This document shows positions 52,570 to 61,721 of a stretch of DNA of 64,000 nt, piece after piece (position 1 is the stretch's first letter; the number at the start of each line of letters is the position of its first letter). Both the position numbers and the translations under genes were made by a program. The notes under the pieces were generated by a model. The model did not search any database. It was not told the origin of the DNA and worked only from the letters and a program-made list of their open reading frames with translations. Where the stretch lies: assembly GCA_050951725.1 (NCBI GenBank), contig JBMNJO010000001.1, forward strand, positions 124,001 through 188,000, read 5' to 3'. This DNA comes from DTU052 sp050951725. Its GTDB lineage: Bacteria > Bacillota > Syntrophomonadia > Syntrophomonadales > DTU052.

Positions 52570-53931
52570 ATGGATTCTTTGATAGAGCTTCTGATCAGCC
52601 TCATTAACAGCATGGCGGTAATAATTGTAATTGCTTACGTAATAACCCGCAGCCAATTCTACACAGAAATCCTGGAAAAGAAACTAACCCCCGTCAACAA
52701 GCTTCTCCTGGTCATGATCTTTGGTACCTTTTCGATTTATGGCACCCTCAGCGGGATTAAGGTCTTCGATGCCATAGCCAATATTCGTGACCTGGGTCCG
52801 GCTATTGCCGGGCTTATTGGGGGGCCATGGGTGGGCCTGGGTGCCGGATTGATTGGTGCGGCCCACCGGTTCCTGCAGGGGGGATTCACCTGCATGGCCT
52901 GCTCCACGGCAACTATTGTGGCGGGTGTGATGGCCGGTCTGGTGTACAAGTGGAGGAAGGGAAAATTTGTCGGGGTCACCGGTGCGGTAATCCTGGCGAT
53001 TGTGGTGGAACTTGTACATATGGGATTGACACTTCTGTTTAGCCGCCCCTTTGACCAGGCAGTGGTAGTAGTAAGAACCGTAATCGGCCCCATGGTGGTT
53101 GCCAATGCCCTGGGAATGGGGGTTTTTGCCTTCATTATTGCCAACCTTATGAAAGAGCGAGCCACTGAAGCCGAGAAAAGACAGATTGAGGGAGAACTCC
53201 TGGTGGCAAGGGACATCCAGATGAGTATTGTACCCCGTATTTTCCCGCCGTTTCCTGAACGATCGGAGTTTGAGGTCAACGCGATTCTGGAACCCGCCAA
53301 GGAAGTTGGCGGCGATTTTTATGACTTTTTCTTTATTGATGATGAACATCTCTTTTTTGTAATTGGAGATGTTTCCGGAAAGGGTGTACCGGCCTCACTT
53401 TTCATGGCTGTCACCAAGACCCTGTTCAGAGCGGAGGTAAACCGGGACACCGGTCCCCAGGATGTGATGTTCCGGGTGAATAACGCCCTGTGCCGTGATA
53501 ATGATACGGGGATGTTTGTTACCGTTTTCTGCGGCATATTGGATACCCGTACCGGCCAGATCCAGTACGCAAACGGAGGTCATAACCCTCCCTATGTAGT
53601 GCGGAGCAATGGCCGCATTGAGAATCTGTCCGCGGGAGGAGTTGCTCTGGGAGTCATTGAAGAGGTGAGCTACAAGTTGGTGGAGCTTGTATTGGAAATA
53701 GGTGAACAGCTGGTGATGTTCACTGATGGAGTGACGGAGGCCATGGACAAGAAGGGTAACCTGTTTACCGACGACAGGCTGGTTGAAACCTTGGCAAACC
53801 ATCAGGAGACCAGTGCCGAAGAAACCACCGGAGATGTCCTGACTGCGGTTCGCAGTTTTGCCGCCGGTGCGGCCCAATCAGATGATATCACCATTCTGGT
53901 TCTTAAATACTTGAAGAGCAGAGAAAGGTGA
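52570..53931 (+). CDS. Membrane 5TM-sensor PP2C phosphatase (RsbU/RsbP-like)
   Basis: 453 residues. N-terminal five-to-six-helix LytS-type sensor domain (RDLGPAIAGLIGGPWVGLG, GAAHRFLQGGFTCMAC), short linker helix (~195-225), then a SpoIIE/PP2C phosphatase domain with metal-binding motifs (AKEVGGDFYDFF, VIGDVSGKGVPASLFMA, YANGGHNPPYVV, FTDGVTEAMD, SDDITILVLKY). It should dephosphorylate a STAS antagonist, releasing a partner-switching cascade in response to a membrane or wall signal. Followed by the antagonist (54009) and kinase (54428) genes. Confidence 0.92.
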   Translation: MDSLIELLISLINSMAVIIVIAYVITRSQFYTEILEKKLTPVNKLLLVMIFGTFSIYGTLSGIKVFDAIANIRDLGPAIAGLIGGPWVGLGAGLIGAAHRFLQGGFTCMACSTATIVAGVMAGLVYKWRKGKFVGVTGAVILAIVVELVHMGLTLLFSRPFDQAVVVVRTVIGPMVVANALGMGVFAFIIANLMKERATEAEKRQIEGELLVARDIQMSIVPRIFPPFPERSEFEVNAILEPAKEVGGDFYDFFFIDDEHLFFVIGDVSGKGVPASLFMAVTKTLFRAEVNRDTGPQDVMFRVNNALCRDNDTGMFVTVFCGILDTRTGQIQYANGGHNPPYVVRSNGRIENLSAGGVALGVIEEVSYKLVELVLEIGEQLVMFTDGVTEAMDKKGNLFTDDRLVETLANHQETSAEETTGDVLTAVRSFAAGAAQSDDITILVLKYLKSRER

Positions 53932-54008
53932 TTAAGGACGTGACCCTGAGTTACGTTACTATGTAACTTGAGTGATAAAACCATTTGGTTAAGGAGGGTT
54001 TACGATCG

Positions 54009-54344
54009 GTGATACGTATAAGTGAGAGGAAGCAGGATGATATCCTCGTGCTGGGACTCGAGGGAAGGCTGGATGCCAGTACATCGAGTACCCTGGATAA
54101 GCATCTGTCGGGATCAATTGAGGGTGGAGAAATCAAAATGGTACTGGACTTTTCATCCCTGGATTACATAAGTAGTGCCGGGCTGAGAGTACTCCTCATG
54201 GCTGCCAAGAAGATTAAGGGCGCAGGTGGCAGACTCGTCCTTGCAGGCCTCAAGAGTCATGTCAGAGAGGTTTTTGATATCGCCGGTTTTAGCTCCATTT
54301 TCCCAATCTATTCAACCCAGGAGGATGCATTAAACTCCTTTTAA
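54009..54344 (+). CDS. Anti-anti-sigma factor (STAS domain)
   Basis: 111 residues; GTG 54009, with AGGAGGG eleven bases upstream, is the best start. Complete STAS domain with the phospho-acceptor region LDYISSAGLRVLLMAAKKIK. When dephosphorylated by the preceding phosphatase it should bind the kinase at 54428 and free that protein's partner. No sigma factor gene follows, so the output is not encoded here. Confidence 0.9.
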   Translation: MIRISERKQDDILVLGLEGRLDASTSSTLDKHLSGSIEGGEIKMVLDFSSLDYISSAGLRVLLMAAKKIKGAGGRLVLAGLKSHVREVFDIAGFSSIFPIYSTQEDALNSF

Positions 54345-54427
54345 ACCCCCGGTAGATTCAATCAGGTAATTGTCGACCCTGTCATTGGCTCGTTAGACCC
54401 CCAAATCCATTAACTGGAGGGATAGCA

Positions 54428-54847
54428 GTGAATCTTGATATGATCGAGCAGGTATTCCCTGCAAATGTTGAGGAGGTCCCCGTGGTCGTAGAACACGTGT
54501 CTGGTTTAGCCGAAATGGCAGGTGTTCATCCCAAACGGATTATGCATCTCGAGCTGGCGGTAGAGGAGGCGGTAATGAATATCTGCAGTTATGCCTATCA
54601 GAAGCCTCCCGGGACAGTAACGGTTCGGGTTTCGAGTGAAAACGACCGCCTTACGGTGCAGCTTATTGATGAAGGGGTTCCATTCGACCCGCTGGCCCTG
54701 GAAGAACCCGACATCAATGCAAAGCTGGAGGACAGGAAGATTGGAGGACTGGGGGTCTTGCTGATCCGCCGGGTTATGGATGAGGTCCATTATCAACGGA
54801 AAGGCAGCTCAAATATCCTAACCATGGTTATGCTTATGAATCAATAA
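54428..54847 (+). CDS. RsbW-like anti-sigma serine kinase (HATPase_c)
   Basis: 139 residues, GTG start after GGAGGG. ATPase boxes: N-box ELAVEEAVMNICSYAY, G1 DEGVPFDP, G2 GGLGVLLIRRVMDEV. Such kinases phosphorylate the STAS partner and sequester a sigma factor or other regulator. Third gene of the partner-switching set. The genes lie 80-225 bases apart, so they may not form a tight operon. Confidence 0.9.
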   Translation: MNLDMIEQVFPANVEEVPVVVEHVSGLAEMAGVHPKRIMHLELAVEEAVMNICSYAYQKPPGTVTVRVSSENDRLTVQLIDEGVPFDPLALEEPDINAKLEDRKIGGLGVLLIRRVMDEVHYQRKGSSNILTMVMLMNQ

Positions 54848-55072
54848 CATCAGACGATTCAAGAGAATGGTTTTGCATGCAATCCCCAGGTAAGACGGAA
54901 GTGCTAACGTAATCAAGCCGATTGAGGAAAAATGTGACCCAGATAGGGCAGTGGCAATCCGCGGTTGGCGGAATCGGGGTGACTGAATGCAGATAATCAT
55001 AATGGCAAGACTGTCTTTCGAACGGCACTGCTGTTTGTGTTTATCCGGCGTTAGTTTTAAGGGGAGGTGTAT

Positions 55073-58000
55073 ATGTTGTTTATTAAAAGAACCCGATTAC
55101 TGATTGGTGTTCTAGCGGTTGGCTTTATGATGTCCAGCATTCTGATTCCCAGTGTCGCTTTGGCCGTTCCTTCCAGTCAGGGGGATCAGTTTAGGACGGT
55201 GATATCCCAGATGGCCCTGGAGGAAAAGGTCGGGCAGATGTTTATGGTTGATTTCCGGCAATGGGATGGTAAGAATGTGGTGGAGATCAACCCGGATATA
55301 GAAAAGGTGATCCAGAAGTACCGCCCCGGCGGGGTCATCCTCTTTAAGGAGAATGTGGTTAGCGCCGATCAGACGGTGCGGCTGGTGGATCAATTGCAGA
55401 GAGCGGCCGGAAAGGTCCCGCTCCTGGTGGCCATTGACCAGGAGGGGGGGCTGGTCGCCCGGATCGAGTATGGGACCATGATGCCCGGCAACATGGCTTT
55501 GGGAGCTATTAACTCCACCAAGGACGCCATGCTGGCCGGCGAGATAACCGGACAAGAGCTGAAAGCCCTGGGGATCAATGTTAACCTGGCCCCGGTGGCG
55601 GACGTCAACATCAACCCGGACAACCCGGTAATCGGGGTGCGTTCATTCGGTTCTGATCCAGCCAGGGTTGGTCAACTGGCGGTTGCGTACATAAAGGGGC
55701 TTGATTCGGCAGGAGTAGCCGCCGCCGCCAAACACTTCCCCGGGCACGGTGATACAGCGGTTGATTCTCATTTAGCCCTGCCTATGCTGCCCCATGACCT
55801 GAACCGCCTGCAGCAGGTGGAACTGAAGCCATTCCAGATGGCCATCGACCAGGGAGTGGACATGATACTGTCCGCTCATGTCACCTTCCCTGCTATTGAT
55901 AACACAAAGGCGAAGTCATTGAAGGATGGCAAGGAGATATCTGTTCCAGCCACCCTTTCGGCACGGGTAATGACCGACCTCCTGCGCGACCGGATGGGGT
56001 TCGAGGGGGTAATCATCACCGATGCCCTGAAAGGGATGAACGCGATTAATGATAATTTCGGCACCGAAGAGGCAGTAGTCCGTGCGATAAGGGCAGGGAG
56101 TGACATCATTCTCATGCCGGCCGATCTGGACAAGGCATATAACGCGGTGCTGGATGCGATAGTGAAAGGGGAGATTCCGGAGAGTAGGATTGACCAGTCC
56201 GTCGAGCGGATCCTCGCTCTCAAGGCAAAGCGGGGGATCATCCACATCGGTGAGAAGGGTCTAAAACCGGGAACGGGCATCACGACCAACCTGGACAATA
56301 AACTGCAACAGACTCGTGAGGTGGTGGGACGTTCGTCTAATCTGCTCGCAGGCCAGCAACTGGCGGAGAGAGCAGTCACCCTGCTGAAAAATGATAATAA
56401 CCTCCTGCCGTTTGAATTAGGGGACCAGTCGCGGATCGTGATCCTGGCACCCTGGGAGGAGTATCTCGATCCGATGGTGCAAACCCTGCAGGAAATTGTT
56501 AACACCAGGGCCATCTCCGGGGTGGATATCAAAGCTTTCGCTTACACCGAGATGAAGGCTCTGACAGCGGAACAGAGGGCCGCTATTGATGCGGCTGATT
56601 ACGTGGTATTGGGAAGCTACAGCAGTAATATGACCACCCGGAGTCCCGGCCAACACTGGATACCCGATTTTGTCTTGGACGTGGTCAATTATACCAACCT
56701 GATTAACCGGCCTACCGCCGTCATGGCGATCCGCAATCCCTACGACATCATGTACATACCGGAGGCTCAAGCCTATCTCTGCGTATATGGGCGGGCAGCG
56801 GGCCCCAATGTCCCTGCAGGAATTAAAACGGTTTTTGGGGAGACCAACCCGCAGGGGAAACTGCCGGCAGCCATACCCACCGCGAATGGGAAAGGCAACC
56901 TCTATGATCAGGGATATGGACTTGCCTATCCGACCTCAGCTGCGGTCCGGGGCTGGCAGTATGAACTGGTAAAGAAGGTTAGGGATAAGATTTCGGGATT
57001 TACCGATACCTTCAATCACTGGGCGGCGACCAGCATCAACCGGTTGAAGCTTATCGGACTGGTGAGGGGATACCCGGATGGCAGCTACCGGCCGGGCAAC
57101 CTGGTCAGCCAGAAGGACGCGGCAACAGTAGCCATGAAACTGGCTGATCCTCCAGTGAATCAGTCATTAGTTAACATAACGTCGCAGGAACCGGCAACCC
57201 GGTTGCAGGCGGCCTTATGGCTGGCGGATATGGCGGGAATAAAACCAGTCAACAATAGTGCCCTGCCTTTTAAGGACCTGTCCGGTGTTTCTTCTGAGTA
57301 TACCGGGTACCTTCAGGCCCTCTATCAGCAGGGGGTCATCACCGGTACTCCGGCGGGAAACTTTGAACCGCAGAAGCCGGTAACCCGGGCGGAGCTGGCG
57401 GTAATGACAGAAAAGATTCTGCAGATCAGCAAGGAGCCCAACCTTTCACCAGATGTGTGTCCAGAGTTGCATGTCCTGCGGATACGTGTGCAGGACCAGC
57501 TTGACTCCATGGACCGGGATCTGGCCCTGGCTGCCTACAGGATCTCCCAGACCGGCCTGTCCGGGGACCAGACGCGTTCGATTCTGAATCAACTGGCTTC
57601 CGCTCATGAGGGAGTGTTTGACACCTGCACGGTGAACCACCAGGGGATCATGACCACCGTGGAACCCCGGGAGTATAAAGAATATGAGGGCTCAGACATC
57701 AGTAAGCAGGAACAGGTGCTAAGACTCCACAAGACGAAAGCTCCGGTCCTCAGCAATGCCTTTATGGCAGTGGAGGGCTTTGCGGCCGCCGACCTGGAAA
57801 GACCGGTATTCTCCTCTGACCGGCAACTGGCAGGTTCCGTCAGCATGCTGCTGGAAGCGCGAAAGTTGTTTGCCCCCTTTACGAAATCCTACCCGGAATT
57901 TGAGATGATGGTGCTGCAGGAGGACGGCTTCATACTCTTTGACAGCGATACGGCCCAAATTGGCCGCAACACATTTACCGACCCGTTGTACCAGTCGTTC

Positions 58001-58201
58001 CCCGATCTGCTGAATCTGTGCAAACAGGTAACCGGTAACCGTTACGGCAGCGGCACTTATTCGTTCTGGGACGAGAACCGGCAGCAGGTATTGAAGAAGA
58101 CCGCTTATTGGAATACCGTGGGACTTCACGGAACAGAGTGGCGGATAGTGCTGATTCCCAAGGCGACTGGAAGCGCCAGTCAGGAAATAAATCGCAGGTG
58201 A
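55073..58201 (+). CDS. Exported GH3 beta-N-acetylhexosaminidase with SLH and Cache domains
   Basis: 1042 residues from ATG 55073 (GGGGAGG five bases upstream; GTG 55067 is too close). Signal peptide (LLIGVLAVGFMMSSILIPSVALA), GH3 catalytic domain ~40-400 (AIDQEGGLVARIE, KHFPGHGDTAVDSH with Asp-His pair, nucleophile Asp in IITDALKGMN), GH3 C-terminal domain ~410-620, two SLH repeats (~642-695 GLVRGYPDGSYRPGNLVS; ~731-785 GVITGTPAGNFEPQKPVTRAE), then a Cache-like sensor region (~820-1035, MVLQEDGFILFDSDTAQIG, TYSFWDENRQQVLKKT). Typical NagZ has only the first domain. The combination suggests a wall-bound enzyme that also senses a ligand; function of the tail is inferred. Confidence 0.88.
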   Translation: MLFIKRTRLLIGVLAVGFMMSSILIPSVALAVPSSQGDQFRTVISQMALEEKVGQMFMVDFRQWDGKNVVEINPDIEKVIQKYRPGGVILFKENVVSADQTVRLVDQLQRAAGKVPLLVAIDQEGGLVARIEYGTMMPGNMALGAINSTKDAMLAGEITGQELKALGINVNLAPVADVNINPDNPVIGVRSFGSDPARVGQLAVAYIKGLDSAGVAAAAKHFPGHGDTAVDSHLALPMLPHDLNRLQQVELKPFQMAIDQGVDMILSAHVTFPAIDNTKAKSLKDGKEISVPATLSARVMTDLLRDRMGFEGVIITDALKGMNAINDNFGTEEAVVRAIRAGSDIILMPADLDKAYNAVLDAIVKGEIPESRIDQSVERILALKAKRGIIHIGEKGLKPGTGITTNLDNKLQQTREVVGRSSNLLAGQQLAERAVTLLKNDNNLLPFELGDQSRIVILAPWEEYLDPMVQTLQEIVNTRAISGVDIKAFAYTEMKALTAEQRAAIDAADYVVLGSYSSNMTTRSPGQHWIPDFVLDVVNYTNLINRPTAVMAIRNPYDIMYIPEAQAYLCVYGRAAGPNVPAGIKTVFGETNPQGKLPAAIPTANGKGNLYDQGYGLAYPTSAAVRGWQYELVKKVRDKISGFTDTFNHWAATSINRLKLIGLVRGYPDGSYRPGNLVSQKDAATVAMKLADPPVNQSLVNITSQEPATRLQAALWLADMAGIKPVNNSALPFKDLSGVSSEYTGYLQALYQQGVITGTPAGNFEPQKPVTRAELAVMTEKILQISKEPNLSPDVCPELHVLRIRVQDQLDSMDRDLALAAYRISQTGLSGDQTRSILNQLASAHEGVFDTCTVNHQGIMTTVEPREYKEYEGSDISKQEQVLRLHKTKAPVLSNAFMAVEGFAAADLERPVFSSDRQLAGSVSMLLEARKLFAPFTKSYPEFEMMVLQEDGFILFDSDTAQIGRNTFTDPLYQSFPDLLNLCKQVTGNRYGSGTYSFWDENRQQVLKKTAYWNTVGLHGTEWRIVLIPKATGSASQEINRR

Positions 58202-58301
58202 CCGTGAAGGAGTCCCAACAGGACAACCTAAAACCCACTCCCGGCAACAGCGATACATCGCCTGAATCAGAGGTTCCCGCCGGGGCTTAACAGGGGGAGC
58301 C

Positions 58302-58430
58302 ATGAAAGACTTTACACCTGATCTGCACCCTAATCTGCCCACAACCAGTGACTTTGCCGGCATTGATTTGACGGCGGACCGGGGAGAGGAACTGGAAAAG
58401 GTTGAGAAGCAGCGTCTTTTGTTTAGTTAA
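58302..58430 (+). CDS. Small acidic protein (42 aa), hypothetical
   Basis: Open frame of 42 residues (MKDFTPDLHPNLPTTSDFAG, then IDLTADRGEELEKVEKQRLL) behind CAGGGGGAGCC. Acidic, no cysteine, no membrane segment. It lies between the GH3-SLH-Cache gene and the STAS fusion gene and may be co-transcribed. No family recognised; coding status is unproven. Confidence 0.4.
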   Translation: MKDFTPDLHPNLPTTSDFAGIDLTADRGEELEKVEKQRLLFS

Positions 58431-58511
58431 CATAACATTGTAGGGAAGGGCAGTGGGATGAACAGTAATATCAGAATATACAAGAAACGATTCGGTTAAC
58501 TATTCCGGAAA

Positions 58512-59855
58512 ATGAGTAGATACATAATGAAAATCACTTCCAGGATTGAGGATCAGACTCTGGTACTGGCTCTGCAGGGCAGGCTGGACGCGTTTCATGG
58601 TGGTGAACTGCAAAAGGTTATTGACCAGAACCTTAGCAACCAGCAGGTTATTTGCGTGATAATGGATATGTCGGGGGTCGATTACCTGAGCAGCGCCGGC
58701 CTTCGGGTTATCCTCGCCTTGTACAAAAACCTCCGTAAGCGGGACGGGGTTCTGGCCCTGGCCGGATTGCAGGATTACTGCCGGGATGTCATTGAGATGG
58801 CTGGATTTGCACCGACGCTTCCCCAGTTTGTATCGGCCGATGAGGCTCTCGAGTTCTGTCGTCAGGTCACAAATGAGAAGCGTTATCTGGAGAACTGGGA
58901 TAAACTTGAGACTTTCGATGCTGAGTGCGGTACCTTTCGCTTCATCCCCGGGAGCAGAGAACCGGGAGCAGTCCTGGTGATGGGTGATGTAAAGGACGTT
59001 TTGTACTCCCGGGTCTCAGTGGACCATCTCTGTTCCAAGAAATTCTCGGAGACCGAGTATTCCATCGGTTTAGGCGGGCTGGGCAATCAGCTTGAGGACT
59101 ACTTTCCGATTATGGGGGAGATGATGACCATAGGTGGAACCATGGTCTGGCTGCCTACCGACGGCCACGATACCCCGGACTTTCTGATTCCCAAGAAAGA
59201 TACCGGGCAGGTGAACCTGCGCACCGGCTTCAATGTCTCCATCAGCGGGGGATTCAATGAACTGATGATGTTTGATAGCTGTGAAGAAGGCGGTACCAGC
59301 ATAACTACGCTCTACCGGACCCTGTTTCAGATGGCCCGCAGCCGGCGGCCTGATTTTCACGGGGTTATCGGGCTGGCGATTCGAGCCCAGATGTCATCCG
59401 TTTTCGGATCGGGTATCTTGAAATCACCTATTGTGGATTTTGCCCCCTCTAATGGAGAGATGGTAACCGCGCCCTCAAATACGGCGGAATGGTTTGAGTT
59501 TGACCATACTCCCCGTCATACTGATGTGACCGGACTAATCTGCGGCGTAGGTGCGGACCTGACTGCTGACCTTTCCTACTACGACAAGGACCAGTTCGAT
59601 GCCGTATTCTACATCAACCCGGCCAATGTTGGCGGTAATGACCTGCAGCTGCACAACCATGCAGTTGTCTTCAGCCGGATGCCGATGGCACCAAAGGCAG
59701 TAAATATCGAGGAAGAGATACGACGGGTGGTGGACAACGGCGAATTTATCGATATGCGGCATCTACTGGACAGCTCAGCCATAAACCGCGGATTTTTGGG
59801 GGTAAGCTATATTCAGGAATTCCGCCCTGACCCCAAAGGAAGGCGGGGAATCTGA
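58512..59855 (+). CDS. STAS-domain protein with large uncharacterised C-terminal domain
   Basis: 447 residues. Residues ~6-110 form a STAS domain with the phospho-acceptor motif VDYLSSAGLRVILALYK, closely similar to the anti-sigma antagonist at 54009. Residues ~120-447 are a distinct globular domain, rich in Gly and Asp/His (IGLGGLGNQLEDYFPIMGEM, LPTDGHDTPDF, GVGADLTADLSYYDKDQF, NPANVGGNDLQLHNHAVVFS). I do not recognise it; it is long enough to be an enzyme. A possible effector of the partner-switching cascade. Weak RBS; ATG 58527 is an alternative start. Confidence 0.8.
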   Translation: MSRYIMKITSRIEDQTLVLALQGRLDAFHGGELQKVIDQNLSNQQVICVIMDMSGVDYLSSAGLRVILALYKNLRKRDGVLALAGLQDYCRDVIEMAGFAPTLPQFVSADEALEFCRQVTNEKRYLENWDKLETFDAECGTFRFIPGSREPGAVLVMGDVKDVLYSRVSVDHLCSKKFSETEYSIGLGGLGNQLEDYFPIMGEMMTIGGTMVWLPTDGHDTPDFLIPKKDTGQVNLRTGFNVSISGGFNELMMFDSCEEGGTSITTLYRTLFQMARSRRPDFHGVIGLAIRAQMSSVFGSGILKSPIVDFAPSNGEMVTAPSNTAEWFEFDHTPRHTDVTGLICGVGADLTADLSYYDKDQFDAVFYINPANVGGNDLQLHNHAVVFSRMPMAPKAVNIEEEIRRVVDNGEFIDMRHLLDSSAINRGFLGVSYIQEFRPDPKGRRGI

Positions 59856-59983
59856 ACCGGGACACCTGGTCAGGTTGTACAGGTTCTACTGTTCCGCTTC
59901 TCTCCTTGGGTCTGAGATACCACTGGAATGAGATGATTGAAAAGGCTACCGGCGAAAAACTCACCCCCAAATACTACGCCGAG

Positions 59984-60044
59984 TGCATCACGGGGACAGT
60001 CCCCATGATGCAAAATGCATCACAGGGACTGTCCCCGTGATGCA
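59984..60044. repeat. REP-like palindrome at the start of the cupin gene
   Basis: TGCATCACGGGGACAGTCCC (59984-60003) is matched by its exact reverse complement at 60025-60044; inner TGATGCA/TGCATCA words extend the pairing. The ATG of the following gene (60040) lies inside the right arm. Confidence 0.9.
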
Positions 60045-60390
60045 TTTCGACCGTAAGGAAAGGGATGATTTTTTGAATCTGTTTACTATACCGGGAGAAC
60101 TGGGGGAAGAGGAATTTGTTGAATCTTTGCTGCCTGATCGGGGTATTCTGGTTGAGCGCATCATCTCCACCGGCCAGGCGTCACCACCGGGATTCTGGTA
60201 TGACCAGGACCGGGATGAACTGGTGATGCTGCTGCAGGGGGAAGCCGAATTGGCCTGGCCGGACGGAAGCACCCGGCAGATGAAAAAGGGGGATTGGCTG
60301 TTGATCCCGGCTCATGAACTTCACCGGGTGGAGCGCACCTCGAACGATCCCCCCTGCATCTGGCTCGCAATCCACGGCAAACTCAGGTAA
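60040..60390 (+). CDS. Cupin-fold protein
   Basis: 116 residues. Single cupin domain: GFWYDQDRDELVMLLQGEAE and GDWLLIPAHELHRVERT, with the usual metal-site His/Glu partly conserved (DELVMLLQGE, H in AHELHRV). Such small cupins often act as isomerases, dioxygenases or sugar/phosphomannose-like binders; nothing specific here. The ATG used lies in the right arm of a palindromic repeat and has no RBS; TTG 60073, nine bases after AAGGAAAGGGA, is an attractive alternative start. Confidence 0.72.
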   Translation: MHFDRKERDDFLNLFTIPGELGEEEFVESLLPDRGILVERIISTGQASPPGFWYDQDRDELVMLLQGEAELAWPDGSTRQMKKGDWLLIPAHELHRVERTSNDPPCIWLAIHGKLR

Positions 60391-60404
60391 AATCACTGCA
60401 TCAC

Positions 60405-60479
60405 TGCATCACGGGGACTGTCCCCAATGATGCACAATGATGCAGTGATGCATTTGATGCATGGTGTCCCCGAAATAGG
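60405..60479. repeat. REP-like element between cupin and thiolase genes
   Basis: TGCATCAC-GGGGAC-T-GTCCCC-AA-TGATGCA (60405-60434) forms a hairpin using the same words as the 59984 palindrome; further GATGCA words follow, ending in ATGGTGTCCCCGAAATAGG (60461-60479), identical to 52333-52351. Confidence 0.85.
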
Positions 60480-60530
60480 TTATAGTGTAGTTGTGTCAGC
60501 AGACCGGTAAAACATGCAGGTAGGAGAGGT

Positions 60531-61721
60531 ATGATGGCAAGAGAAGTTGGAATCGTTGGGGTGGGCCATACCCGTTTTGGCAAATGGAACGGATCGTTCA
60601 TCGATATGTGCTGCCAGGCGGCGGTCGAAGCCCTGGAGGATGCCGGAATCCGCAGGGGATCGGGACAAGTAGACCAGCTGCTGTTATCGACTATGGGTGC
60701 GCAGACCTTGAACCACCAGAGCGGGGTGGCATCGGCTCTGGTTGATACGCTGAACCTCCGTCCGGCGATGGCGGAGACGGTAGAGAACGGGCCGGCATCC
60801 GGGGCTTCTGCAGTAAAATTTGCCTATACAGCCATCGCGAGCGGGTTGTGCGATGTGGTGCTGGTGATTGGTGCCGAGATGATGAGATCGGTTAACAGCA
60901 GAAGGTGTACCGATCTGGTGGCTACCCTGCTGCACCCGAAGGTGGAATACCCTTATGGTTTAACCCTGCCGGCTGTGGCGGGACTGTTTACCCGGCTCTA
61001 TATGGACCGCTACGGGGTTACGGAGAAGGATTTGGCTCTGGTGGCAATCAAGAACCACCACAATGCCATGTATAACCCGCTGGCTCAGTTTCATTTTGAG
61101 CTGACGGATGAAAAGCTATTCGGCGAGGGGGCGAGAAACCCTTATGTGGCGGAACCCCTTCGTTTATATGACGTGTGTCCGATCTCAGACGGTGCGGTGG
61201 CCCTGGTGTTATGTGCCATGGATGCTGCTGACCGTTTCTCCAGAAAACCAGTGGAGATCAGGGGGATCGGTCAGGCTACCGATACCCACACCGTCGCCGA
61301 GCGGGAAGTGCCGACTGATCTCTTGGCAGTGCGCCTGGCATCCCAGCGGGCTTATGCCATGTCGGGGCTTACGCCGCAGGACATTGATGTGGCTGAACTG
61401 CATGACGCTTTTGTCATTCTGGAAATTGTGGAATCAGAGGAGGCCGGGTTCTTCCCCAGAGGTCAGGGCCATCTGGCGGTACGGCGCGGGGAGACCATGA
61501 TCGGTGGCCGGATACCCATTAACACCTCCGGAGGATTGAAAGCCAAGGGGCACCCGCTCGGAGCGACCGGGGTTTCCCAGATCCACGAACTGGTGGTACA
61601 GCTCCGGGGTGAGGCCGGGGAGCGCCAGGTCAAGGACGCTAAAGCCGGTTTGGCCATAAATTTTGGAGGCTTCGGCAACAACGTGGTCGCCACTGTGCTA
61701 ACCAGGAGGGAATCAATATGA
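60531..61721 (+). CDS. Thiolase-superfamily protein lacking the usual nucleophilic Cys
   Basis: 396 residues; ATG 60531 behind TAGGAGAGG (ATG 60534 possible). SCP-x/archaeal-type thiolase fold: VGIVGVGHTRFGKWNG, VIGAEMM, VAELHDAFVILEIVE, KAKGHPLGATGVSQIHEL. The nucleophile segment reads VENGPASGASAVKF; where thiolases have Cys (xxCASG) there is Pro. The conserved His of GHPLGATG remains. It overlaps a DUF35 gene, the arrangement of two-component thiolases (acetyl-CoA/benzoylsuccinyl-CoA-type). It may be a non-condensing or structural subunit, or use another residue. Confidence 0.85.
   Translation: MMAREVGIVGVGHTRFGKWNGSFIDMCCQAAVEALEDAGIRRGSGQVDQLLLSTMGAQTLNHQSGVASALVDTLNLRPAMAETVENGPASGASAVKFAYTAIASGLCDVVLVIGAEMMRSVNSRRCTDLVATLLHPKVEYPYGLTLPAVAGLFTRLYMDRYGVTEKDLALVAIKNHHNAMYNPLAQFHFELTDEKLFGEGARNPYVAEPLRLYDVCPISDGAVALVLCAMDAADRFSRKPVEIRGIGQATDTHTVAEREVPTDLLAVRLASQRAYAMSGLTPQDIDVAELHDAFVILEIVESEEAGFFPRGQGHLAVRRGETMIGGRIPINTSGGLKAKGHPLGATGVSQIHELVVQLRGEAGERQVKDAKAGLAINFGGFGNNVVATVLTRRESI

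Noticed and set aside
58204..58290. 28-residue frame immediately after the GH3-SLH-Cache stop
   Set aside because: Runs in another frame right after the stop with a poor start context; may be a frameshift remnant of the tail or chance.
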